Assembly: GCA_029931535.1 (NCBI GenBank)
Contig: JAQPZY010001495.1
Location: 1,214,001-1,278,000, forward strand
Length of the DNA: 64,000 bases
From: Margaritifera margaritifera
Lineage: Eukaryota; Mollusca; Bivalvia; Unionida; Margaritiferidae
Direction of reading: 5' to 3'
The position numbers and the translations under genes are program-made. Under the pieces are notes generated by a model. It did not search any database and was not told where the DNA came from. It saw only the letters and a list, made by a program, of their open reading frames with translations. Below, in pieces: positions 54,064 to 61,749 of this stretch (within the stretch, counting starts at the first letter, position 1; each line of letters begins with the position of its first letter).

Positions 54064-54822
54064 ATGTCTGCAGTAACTTTACTTCTTGACTCATCTGCGA
54101 CCACACAAGACAGCTCAAATTTTAGGATTACATACTCTCCCGCGATAGAACTCGAGCCAGACACAGACTACGAACTCGGCCTAATATCTGCGACAATGTG
54201 GCACTCGTTTTATAACATAAAACAAAACATCGACGACAATTTCAGTTTTATACCGAAGTCCGCCGGCGGTGTTGCGAGTTCTATCACTATTCCACCTGGC
54301 GCTTATAATCTCGAGGACGTTAACGAGTTTATCAAGGCAGAGATAACTGAACTAGGATTTAGCAGCGATGATTTTATTCTTGCTCCAAATTACAATACAT
54401 TACGCTCGTCATTACAACTGAAAAATAATCTACGAGTAGATTTTAGACCGCCAAATACTATAGGCACAATGTTCGGTTTTTCACGTCAGATCTATGGTTC
54501 CTTAACAGATGCAGATATAACGGTTAAAGTTGAATCTCCAGTGAATATATCAGATACAAGTTCTATTCTGATTAATTGCTCGCTCATTTATGGGTCACAT
54601 ACGTCTAAGGGAAGTCGTGGCCAAACAATTTATTCGTTTAGTGCGGATGTTCCCCCAGGTTCTTTGATGGTGGTGTCGCCCAGAACAGTTATTTATTATC
54701 CGCTGAATGTAAAGGACAGAATCGCTGATATCACCATGTCCATCACGGATCAATCTGGCCGGCAAATAGATTTTAATAATGAGAAAGTGACTTACTATTT
54801 GCATTTACGTAAACAGCAGTGA
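54064..54822 (+). CDS. Penton-like minor capsid protein (single jelly-roll)
   Basis: The protein has 252 residues, ATG at 54064, intact. The N-terminus VTLLLDSSATTQDSSNFRIT and the segments ELEPDTDYELGLISATMWHS, ITIPPGAYNLEDVNEFIKAE, TMFGFSRQIYG and SADVPPGSLMVVSPRTVIYY follow the penton protein of Polintons, where it caps the five-fold vertices and would hold the fibre. It precedes the minor virion and major capsid genes in the same direction. The lineage differs from the broken penton of element A. Confidence 0.75.
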   Translation: MSAVTLLLDSSATTQDSSNFRITYSPAIELEPDTDYELGLISATMWHSFYNIKQNIDDNFSFIPKSAGGVASSITIPPGAYNLEDVNEFIKAEITELGFSSDDFILAPNYNTLRSSLQLKNNLRVDFRPPNTIGTMFGFSRQIYGSLTDADITVKVESPVNISDTSSILINCSLIYGSHTSKGSRGQTIYSFSADVPPGSLMVVSPRTVIYYPLNVKDRIADITMSITDQSGRQIDFNNEKVTYYLHLRKQQ

Positions 54823-54924
54823 AACTCTTGAGTTTTGAGTTTCAACAGTAGTGACCTCGAAAACAAATCAACAAGTAAAATCGTTGGAAATCAATGAAAA
54901 TTGTGTAGGCGCAATTATATAAAA

Positions 54925-55436
54925 ATGCGCAGACGCAAGATCATGAATAAGAAAATTGTTGGAGGATTTCTTGGGGGTATATTTTCAAAGACTGCTCGAA
55001 CAAAGTCTGGAATAGAGAGCATAATATCTCCAGTAGCTATTTACACGACGAAAAAAAAACAGTGGGGAAGGGATTTTTTGATTGGGTTTGTAATTTCCTT
55101 GGCAAGGCAGCTGTTAAAGCATCACCAATTGCGTTTGATGCTGCAAAATCTTTTGCCACAGGTGCAATATCTGCAGCTGGAACAGCGGTTGGGCAAAAGA
55201 TCGCCGATAAGATAAGAGGTCCTCCTGTCGCGCCAGTGATCACACAAAAACAGATTAATGAAGTAATAAAAGATATTGCCCCTACACCTGAGATAGAGAG
55301 AGCAATGATGAAAATAACAAAGGATTTAATGAGAAATAGTGATTTACCGAATCATGTGACTCAAGCGTTTCCTGTGATAAATAATCCAGTATTCTACTAC
55401 TTTGTAAAAACAAATCAACAAGTAAAATCGTTGTAA
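54925..55436 (+). pseudogene. Basic Gly-rich minor virion protein, one frameshift
   Basis: From ATG at 54925 the protein begins MRRRKIMNKKIVGGFLGGIF with a following SGIESIISPVAIYTTKKK. The frame then changes in the A-run/G-run near 55055-55062 to FFDWVCNFLGKAAVKASPIA and an Ala-rich helix to AGTAVGQKIADKIRG, ending at 55436. A basic GGFLGG head and an Ala-rich amphipathic helix fit the pVI/pX-like minor proteins placed between penton and capsid in Polintons. A TATATAAA sits right before the ATG (54916-54923). Confidence 0.5.
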
Positions 55437-55532
55437 ACAAAATTCGTTGAATTTCAAACAAGTAAAATCACCAAAATTCAGTTTGAAAATCTTTTAACAA
55501 AATTTCACTTGCAAGTTTCGAAGATTCAATTT

Positions 55533-55540
55533 TATATAAA
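55533..55540 (+). promoter_or_regulatory. TATA box before the element C capsid gene
   Basis: TATATAAA starts 20 bases before the capsid ATG at 55553. The spacing is nearly the same as at 60566-60573 before another element C gene, suggesting a short-leader promoter type in this element. Confidence 0.4.
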
Positions 55541-55552
55541 TCGTATTAATAA

Positions 55553-57095
55553 ATGTCTATCAGATCTTATCTTAATATTAATGATGTTTATGACGTGGAC
55601 AATTCAGCAACAGAATTCGAGTACATAGAATACCAGGAGGATCAACCAAACGTAGTTGATAAACAAGGTAATCTTATCTTAAGGACCCGTGATGAGGACA
55701 TTTAATTACTTCCTCACAAGGGATACATAGAGGTTCGAGGACAGCTTATGAACGTGGCAGGTGCAGCACCTGCTGACTTTGCTGCAAACGCTGTAACATC
55801 TTTAGTTAATAACGGATGGAGTTTGTTCTCCGATGCAAAATACATTATAAACGACCAGGAGATCGAGCACATAAGACATCTTCCTGTGGCAAGTACTATT
55901 ATAAATCTAGTAGGTTTCTCAGAGGATTATTCCAGATCAATATCTACGAATATGTTATGGATAAAGGACGGATGTTCTGTGGGAGCGGTGGCAACTGAGT
56001 TCAGAACAGCGCCAATACTAGCAGCAAACGTAGCCGCAAACGCAATAGCAAAAGCTAATGATAACAATAGCCTCATGGCACCTGTTGTTGCGGCTGGAGC
56101 AGCTCATACTCCTGCAGAGGTTACTGCTGGTATTGGGGTCGCTGTAGAAAATCTTAGACAGTCGAATTACAACGAGGGTTATGCAAAAAGACGTGCGTTA
56201 TGCGACAGCAGCAGAAAAGTAACTATTCTTCCGCCACTTAGTTCTGTGTTTGGTTTTTGTAAGGATGTAACATCCGTTATGAGAAGTATGCGGCATAGAA
56301 TCGAGCTTACCGTTAACCGTGCAAACGACACAATACTCAGAGGCCCAGCTGCGGCCAATGGCAGATTTATTATTCGTTATATGTCACTTTGGATGCCAAA
56401 GATTGTTCCAGCTACGTTAATGACTCTGGAATTGGAGCAATCGCTGACCGCGTACACCAGAAGATTGTACTTTGAACAGTGGAGAACATACGAGCATAAT
56501 ATGTCTACAGGTGGTGAAAGCGGCACATGGAGAATAGATACAGTGCCATCGGAACGATTACCTCGACACATCTTTGTTGTTTTTCAGTTGGCGGATCGAC
56601 TTAATAATCAAGAGCAAAATAATATGATTTTTGATCACATGTTCGTTTTCCGAATACTGGTTAGAATGGCCTCAAGACAGTATCCAGAACGGGCTTTGGA
56701 ATGCAATTTTAATCCAAACAGTAGAAATGTTTCTCGTGCTTACTTTACGCTGATGGGAAGCCATGCAAAAGTACCAGGACACAGCTGATGGCTCGCAATT
56801 ATCTGTTGACGAATTCACGCGATTATATCCCATATTCCATTTTGATCTTACATCACATTCTGAACGATCAGTGGGGACGCCAGCAGATATCGAAATTCAG
56901 TGGAACCTGGACAATGCGCAGTACACTGCTGCGGCAACAGCTGCGGCAGCTGACTATGGTAGAGTATTTGGAGGAGTTGCAACAACTGGCGGGTATGGAT
57001 TGGCTCCAGCACCTTATAACATTTACGCGTTGATCACATCTGACAGGTATGTTGTCCTTGATGCTGTTAATGGCCGAATGTCTATCAAAGTGTAA
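55553..57095 (+). pseudogene. Major capsid protein, hexon type, with stop and frameshift
   Basis: From ATG at 55553 the start (SYLNINDVYDVDNSATEFEY) is typical of the double jelly-roll capsid of the main Polinton lineage. An in-frame TAA stands at codon 51 (55703-55705) and the same frame resumes with LLPHKGYIEVRGQLMN. The body is long and open to about 56770, with a core segment MRHRIELTVNRANDTILRG and later MSLWMPKIVPA. There the frame shifts by one and the C-terminal part (DEFTRLYPIFHFDLTSHSER, then ITSDRYVVLDAVNGRMSIKV) is read to 57095. Two lesions make it a pseudogene. Confidence 0.75.
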
Positions 57096-57159
57096 ATTTG
57101 TAAACAACGATTGAATTTGTAAATAACGATTGGAAATTTTAATCTAAGATCTTTAAATA

Positions 57160-57501
57160 ATGATTAGAAGACCTAGACCAAGACATTCAGTACTGCGTCG
57201 AACGGGCGGATCATTTGGTCCCGCATTGGCGGTTTTAGCAAAAACTTTACTACCAAAAATATTACCGATACTTGGAACATTAGGCATAGCTGCAGCATCT
57301 AGAGGAATATCTGGAGCAACAAACAAAGCTACTCGCGGATCAGGCATTGGAAATCGACGGCGTCGTCGTCGCCAGCAACAACAATCGACCACAAGACGAT
57401 CAGGTGGATTACTTAATTTATGTAATATACCTTTAAAGATGTTCCTAGGAGAGAAACGTAAATTTTGTGGATGTGGTATTAAAAAATCCACATTCGTTTG
57501 A
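57160..57501 (+). CDS. pX-like basic/hydrophobic protein
   Basis: The protein has 113 residues from ATG at 57160. An arginine-rich head (MIRRPRPRHSVLRRTGGSFG) precedes a hydrophobic helix (LAKTLLPKILPILGTLGIAA), an Arg/Gln-rich segment and a Cys-containing end (RKFCGCGIKKSTFV). The layout is that of the small pX-like proteins of Polintons, perhaps DNA-condensing or membrane-active. The upstream leader ATCTAAGATCTTTAAATAAT is repeated exactly before the next gene, whose N-terminus is similar. The two genes are therefore a tandem duplication. Confidence 0.55.
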   Translation: MIRRPRPRHSVLRRTGGSFGPALAVLAKTLLPKILPILGTLGIAAASRGISGATNKATRGSGIGNRRRRRRQQQQSTTRRSGGLLNLCNIPLKMFLGEKRKFCGCGIKKSTFV

Positions 57502-57558
57502 ATCAGTGCAATCAGTGAAATTTTATCAAAATTCAATTTTATCTAAGATCTTTAAATA

Positions 57559-58239
57559 ATGATTAGAAGACGTGGAATCAGATCTAGACAAGGCGGTTTT
57601 CTTGGACCATTGTTAGCAGGAATAGCAGGTTCGCTTTTACCAAATCTGTTAGGTATCGGTCGAGGAATAAAAAAAAAGGCGAGAAGGGCGGCCACGAACA
57701 GATCACGGATTAACCCTTCCAGGAACAAGACGAGCAGGATACGGAATACGTCGGCGTCGAAGAAGGTAAAGAAGCCGTTGCCACCATTAAGCAACTTCGA
57801 AATTATGGACCACTTAAAAAATATTAAAGACTTCGGCGGTGTCTTCAGCAAAGATCAGCTTGATAGACGCGTGGCCAAAACAATGAACTGTATTATTAAT
57901 ATACAAGACTTCGGCGATGGATCTGGAACACATTGGGTCGCATTACATAAAAACAATTACTTTGATTCTTATGGCCTTCCACCAAGTGACGCCATCAAAA
58001 GATATGTACAAAGTTTTCCCAAATACAAAACCACGCCGATAAATTACTCATCAAAGCAGATTCAGCCAACTGGAACAAATAAGTGCGGCTACTACTGCGT
58101 CGATTTTATAAGATGGATGAGTTCACGAAAGAATAAATCATTTCTAGATTTTATTCTGAGGTTCGAACCAAGACCTAGTTTAAAAAATGACCTGATTTGC
58201 TTAAACAATTTTAATAAAAAATCATTTGCTCACGATTAA
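57559..58239 (+). CDS. Fusion of a pX-like head with an adenovirus-type protease
   Basis: The protein has 226 residues, intact, ATG at 57559. Residues 1-35 (MIRRRGIRSRQGGFLGPLLA and GIAGSLLPNLLG) are a pX-like basic/hydrophobic head, followed by a basic linker to about 70. The protease domain then carries His125 (GTHWVALHK), Asp136 (YFDSYGLPP), Gln169 and Cys176 (TNKCGYYCVDFI). All catalytic positions are present. A fused order pX then protease is unusual; in other Polintons, and in elements A and D, they are separate genes. Self-cleavage after the linker is possible but unproven. Confidence 0.8.
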   Translation: MIRRRGIRSRQGGFLGPLLAGIAGSLLPNLLGIGRGIKKKARRAATNRSRINPSRNKTSRIRNTSASKKVKKPLPPLSNFEIMDHLKNIKDFGGVFSKDQLDRRVAKTMNCIINIQDFGDGSGTHWVALHKNNYFDSYGLPPSDAIKRYVQSFPKYKTTPINYSSKQIQPTGTNKCGYYCVDFIRWMSSRKNKSFLDFILRFEPRPSLKNDLICLNNFNKKSFAHD

Positions 58240-58388
58240 CCACAAATATCATTTTATATAAAATCATTTGCTCACGATTAACCACAAATATCATTTTTAT
58301 CTAAAATCATTTGCTCACGATTAACCACAAATTTCATTTTTATCTAACATCATTTGCTCACGATTAACCACAAATATCATTTTTATCT
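58218..58388 (+). repeat. 43-bp tandem repeat, 4 copies, spanning the protease stop codon
   Basis: Copies start at 58218, 58260, 58303 and 58346, each based on ATCATTTGCTCACGATTAAC and CACAAATATCATTTT. The first copy includes the last codons and TAA of the protease gene (KSFAHD-stop), so the array arose by copying the gene's 3' end. Confidence 0.9.
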
Positions 58389-58403
58389 AAAAACAAATAA
58401 ATA

Positions 58404-58637
58404 ATGCTCTCGTATTTCCTCAAGTGTAAAACCAAAACGGAAAGTGATGGTGAGCAAACCATAACAACAAAAAATAATAGATTAATGGTAAAAGGTACAT
58501 GTGAAGTATGTGGACAAAGAAAAAGTACATTTATCAGCTGTCGGCCTCAATTAAATGATAAAATTGTCTACAATAAATTTGTGATCGATAATGATATTGA
58601 TGATATTTATGATGATCTGTATGAACTATCAGATTAA
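58404..58637 (+). CDS. Small zinc-ribbon protein (YCxxC-type, DUF5679-like)
   Basis: The protein has 77 residues, ATG at 58404, intact. One cysteine pair position near the start (FLKCKTKT) is followed by NRLMVKGTCEVCGQRKSTFI, the pattern of short zinc-ribbon proteins found in adintoviruses and Polintons, where a first CxxC pair also occurs; here the first pair is reduced to one Cys (residue 8). The tail is acidic. It stands just before the phospholipase-like gene, as in element B. Role unknown, perhaps a core or regulatory protein. Confidence 0.55.
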   Translation: MLSYFLKCKTKTESDGEQTITTKNNRLMVKGTCEVCGQRKSTFISCRPQLNDKIVYNKFVIDNDIDDIYDDLYELSD

Positions 58638-58677
58638 ATTTCTATGAATTACAGTTTAATAAAATGACTAAAGAATA

Positions 58678-60058
58678 ATGAACTGCAATTGTGATTCTCC
58701 AAAATGTATTTGCGTAGAAGGAGCTGCAGTACACGTGTATTGTAAAAAATGCAAACAGAGTAAGATTGTAGGCGGAGCAATAGACATACACAGTATCATA
58801 GGAAAGCTTCCAAGACCTAAGGGAGGTTGGACACTACCAGGGCATAAATATACTGGTCCTTGGAATCCATTAGATACTCAACTAGATAGTAATGACCAAC
58901 CTCTACCAGGACAAGAACCTTTTAATCAAGTTGATTCAACGGCTATGCGGCACGGCATCTGCTATCGTGATAATCCGTCAGACAAACATATGTGTGATAA
59001 TCGCATGTTAGATGAACTCAGAGAAATGCAACCGAAAAATATCAGAGAGCGAGTTGATCGACGATTCGTGCAAGGTATTATCGGAGCAAAATATAAACTT
59101 GGATTGGGACAATCTCGACTAGGACAAGGCTGCAATTTACGCAATCACCGAATGATAAAGCTCGCCGCGGAACTTCACAAACCAAAAAAAAAAGTTTCCA
59201 CGAAGGCGTGTTGTAGCAAATGCAGTAGACGACACATGGGCTGTGGATCTCGCTGATATGTCATCTCTTGCAGACGATAACGAAGGCAATAGGTTTCTGT
59301 TAAACGTGATCGACATACAAAGTTGTTTTGCTTTTAGTGCACCCATAAAAAATAAAATGTGCAGTACGATTACAAGAGCGTTTCATAGTATTGTCGCGGA
59401 TAGTGCGCGCCAACCAAACAAAATCTGGACTGATCATGGCCCAGAGTTCTACAATAAACAATTTGAAAACTGGCTAAAACAGCATAATATTTCAAAATAC
59501 GTCACTGGTAATGAAGGTAAAAGCGTAATTGTTGAAACATTTAATAGAACCATTAAAGAAAAACTGTATAAATGGATGACAGTAAATAATACTAATAGGT
59601 ATATTGATCAATTGCAGCAAATCATTTCCGACTACAATAACAGAAAACATAAATCCATTGGAATGACACCTGCGGAAGCAATGACTAATCCAATACTCGC
59701 AAACGAAAATCTATACCGCAAACACAAATTTGATGTCGGTGATCGTGTTAGAATTTCACTATCTAAAAAGCCGTTTGAAAAAGGTTTTACGCCAAACTGG
59801 TCTGAAGAGGTATTTGTTGTTGATGAAGTATTGACCACAATTCCTGTCACATATAAGCTGCGAGATCAAAACAAAGAAGACATCACAGGAAGCTTCTACG
59901 AACAAGAAATTCAGAGTACTGATCAAGACGTGTTTGTAATTGAAAAGGTGATATCACGATGAGGTAATAAATCATTAGTAAAATGGAGAGGATATGGTGA
60001 CGCTTTTAACAGCTGGGTGCCTACAAAGTCTTTGATCGGCGCTGACAAAATCAAATGA
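58678..60058 (+). pseudogene. Phospholipase A2-like domain joined to rve integrase with chromodomain, two breaks
   Basis: From ATG at 58678 a Cys-rich start (CNCDSPKCICVEG, YCKKCKQSK) precedes a PLA2-like domain: WTLPGHKYTGPWNPLDTQLD (Ca loop) and VDSTAMRHGICYRDN, where the usual His-Asp dyad reads His-Gly. A frame change in an A-run near 59190 leads into the integrase core: Asp in WAVDLADMSS, Asp in WTDHGPEFYN and Glu in SVIVETFNRTIKEK. A linker FDVGDRVRISLSKK follows. A chromodomain starts at VFVIEKVISR, is interrupted by TGA at 59960-59962, and continues in frame as SLVKWRGYGDAFNSWV to 60058. Two lesions; DDE residues are present. Confidence 0.75.
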
Positions 60059-60525
60059 TAGATACGTTGATAATTATTTAAAATGTATTTACATCTGACA
60101 GGCCTACACAAACCAATTAGTTCTTGCCGCCGCTCTTCCGTAGTATTAAGCGGCTCAAATATCTTAACAAAAATATAATCGAATTTGATATTTTTTTTAC
60201 GACCAGGAATTTTAATATTTAAAAAAAAATTTAGTCGGCGCTGAAACTGTTCATTTTCTTCAAAAGTAAAATTAAATTTGATTGTCTTTTTAGCCACATG
60301 ATACTTTGCATTATAACAGCTCCGTTTTTTAAAATTATTATACGGACGAGAATCAGCGACCATCACCGCATCGTATTTATCGGCGACCTCGCCAGGTTCT
60401 AGATCTGAATCTGTTACAAATAGATCCGATGGTATAGTATAATCATTTTTAACCGGTCGCAAACGTTGTGGCGGATCTTTAAAATCTGCTGCCATGTCAA
60501 GAAGTAATTTCAATTTCGCTAACAT
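59923..60525 (-). CDS. Basic protein of unknown function, antisense to the integrase tail
   Basis: The protein has 200 residues from ATG at 60525, open to 59923 so that its last part overlaps the chromodomain in antisense. The N-terminal half is mixed and acidic (DSDLEPGEVADKYDAVMVAD) and the middle is basic and beta-like (KKTIKFNFTFEENEQFQRRL, IKIPGRKKNIKFDYIFVKIF). The true functional end may lie before the overlap. It diverges from the small gene at 60587 over a 61-base promoter region. No family is recognised. Confidence 0.45.
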   Translation of the reverse strand: MLAKLKLLLDMAADFKDPPQRLRPVKNDYTIPSDLFVTDSDLEPGEVADKYDAVMVADSRPYNNFKKRSCYNAKYHVAKKTIKFNFTFEENEQFQRRLNFFLNIKIPGRKKNIKFDYIFVKIFEPLNTTEERRQELIGLCRPVRCKYILNNYQRIYHLILSAPIKDFVGTQLLKASPYPLHFTNDLLPHRDITFSITNTS

Positions 60526-60565
60526 ATTCTAGTATTTATATTTAAGTGTGAAATCTTTCACTTTT

Positions 60566-60573
60566 ATATAAAG
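60566..60573 (+). promoter_or_regulatory. TATA box before the 60587 gene
   Basis: TATATAAA starts 21 bases before the ATG at 60587, the same short spacing as for the capsid gene at 55553. The motif sits between divergent genes. Confidence 0.4.
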
Positions 60574-60586
60574 TTTACAAATAGTA

Positions 60587-60880
60587 ATGACTACAATAAG
60601 ATATCACGCAAAAGTTTTCATTGAAAATATGCCTGATCTCGAGCGCGCAATAAGATACTGTTTTGCTAATAGCGATACTCAAGGAAGTTTTGCAATAAGC
60701 ATCGTTAAATCCGGAGAAGAAAACCAGGTAAAAAAAAAAGTTTTATTAACACAAGAAGAACTAAAGTACTATAACGAAAACGGAAACGTCGTTATTTACT
60801 GGGACATTGAAGCTATTATGTTATACGTGCACAACTGCATTTCAAAAGAAAATTTAATAAAAATACTTAGGGCGAGTTAA
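60587..60880 (+). CDS. Small protein of unknown function
   Basis: The protein has 97 residues, intact. It starts MTTIRYHAKVFIENMPDLER and looks like an alternating beta/helix small fold with ISIVKSGEENQVKKKVLL and YWDIEAIMLYVHN. No motif identifies it. Its 3' end converges with the HNH gene and overlaps it by 4 bases. It may be a small early or regulatory gene given its place next to polymerase and endonuclease. Confidence 0.45.
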   Translation: MTTIRYHAKVFIENMPDLERAIRYCFANSDTQGSFAISIVKSGEENQVKKKVLLTQEELKYYNENGNVVIYWDIEAIMLYVHNCISKENLIKILRAS

Positions 60881-61685
60881 ATATATTTGAATTTTATTTT
60901 ACGCTCTAGTTTCTTTGAAAAGGCGGATCTTGTGGTACCATTTGCAACTTGCTGTATAGAGCTTTTATGAATATCAAAATACCGACCTGCTGCACAAGTT
61001 GAATCAAAAGTAATTTGTTCGCCAGTTTCCTCATCAAACGATATTACTGGTCGAGCTGACTTAAAATTATTTCCACCACAACCAGCTCCTCTCCTTATAT
61101 TTTCTTTTTTTGGAAACCAGATCAATGGTTTTCGAGTCTATTATCGGTTTTGATATTATTAAGGTGATCTATCACAATTCCTGGTGGAATAGTAGTGCCA
61201 TGAAAAACCTCGTGTACAAATCTATGAGATAACACAGTTTTATATTGATAGGCCGCATTAACACGGACCTGCAAATAACCAGTGTTAATCATATAGCCAA
61301 CAGCATTTTTCGTTTTTACGTATCGTATAATTCCTTTATCATTCGCTTCGTATTTTGTGTAAACAGGATGTCTTTGATACTGATCTTGTAAGCTTAAGTT
61401 AAATAAATTATCATCAAGAACTGAGCCATTGGAGTGAAAAACTCGTTGCCCATCTGGAATCTCTCCAACAAAGCAGGTATAAATAAAATCTTTGACAAAC
61501 ATCTCCACTCCATCACATAAGATTTTGTACCCAGCTGGTGTTTTGATAATTTCCATATCTATGTCTTCATCACAAGAAACTAAACCTGCCATCGTACCAT
61601 ACAATCCATCAAATTCAAGATGAGGATGTGGTGTATTAAATTCATCATACTCGGTATCATTTCTGAAAATTGCATGTTTATTCTT
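60877..61685 (-). pseudogene. HNH/NUMOD endonuclease, one frameshift (element C)
   Basis: The minus-strand frame is open from about 61685, without a clear ATG, to a stop at 61122-61124. It contains a first HNH-like half (GEIPDGQRVFHSNG with DDNLFNL), a connector GIIRYVKTKNAVGYMINTGY and a canonical HNH: SHRFVHEVFHG, IVIDHLNNIKTDNRLEN. The frame then breaks near 61120 and a second frame to 60877 carries a NUMOD1-like DNA-binding part (RPVISFDEETGEQITFDSTC, AAGRYFDIHKSSIQQVANG). Catalytic His and Asn are present, unlike the element A gene. Such enzymes are typical selfish homing genes of phages and large viruses. Confidence 0.65.
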
Positions 61686-61749
61686 AAGGCATAATTTAAT
61701 GTCTAATTAATCACTTGCCCAATTAAATAATAAATAATAAATAATAATA

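Noticed and set aside
58218..58388. CRISPR-like array
   Set aside because: Units are contiguous without variable spacers, and the first overlaps a coding end; it is a simple tandem repeat in a eukaryotic setting.
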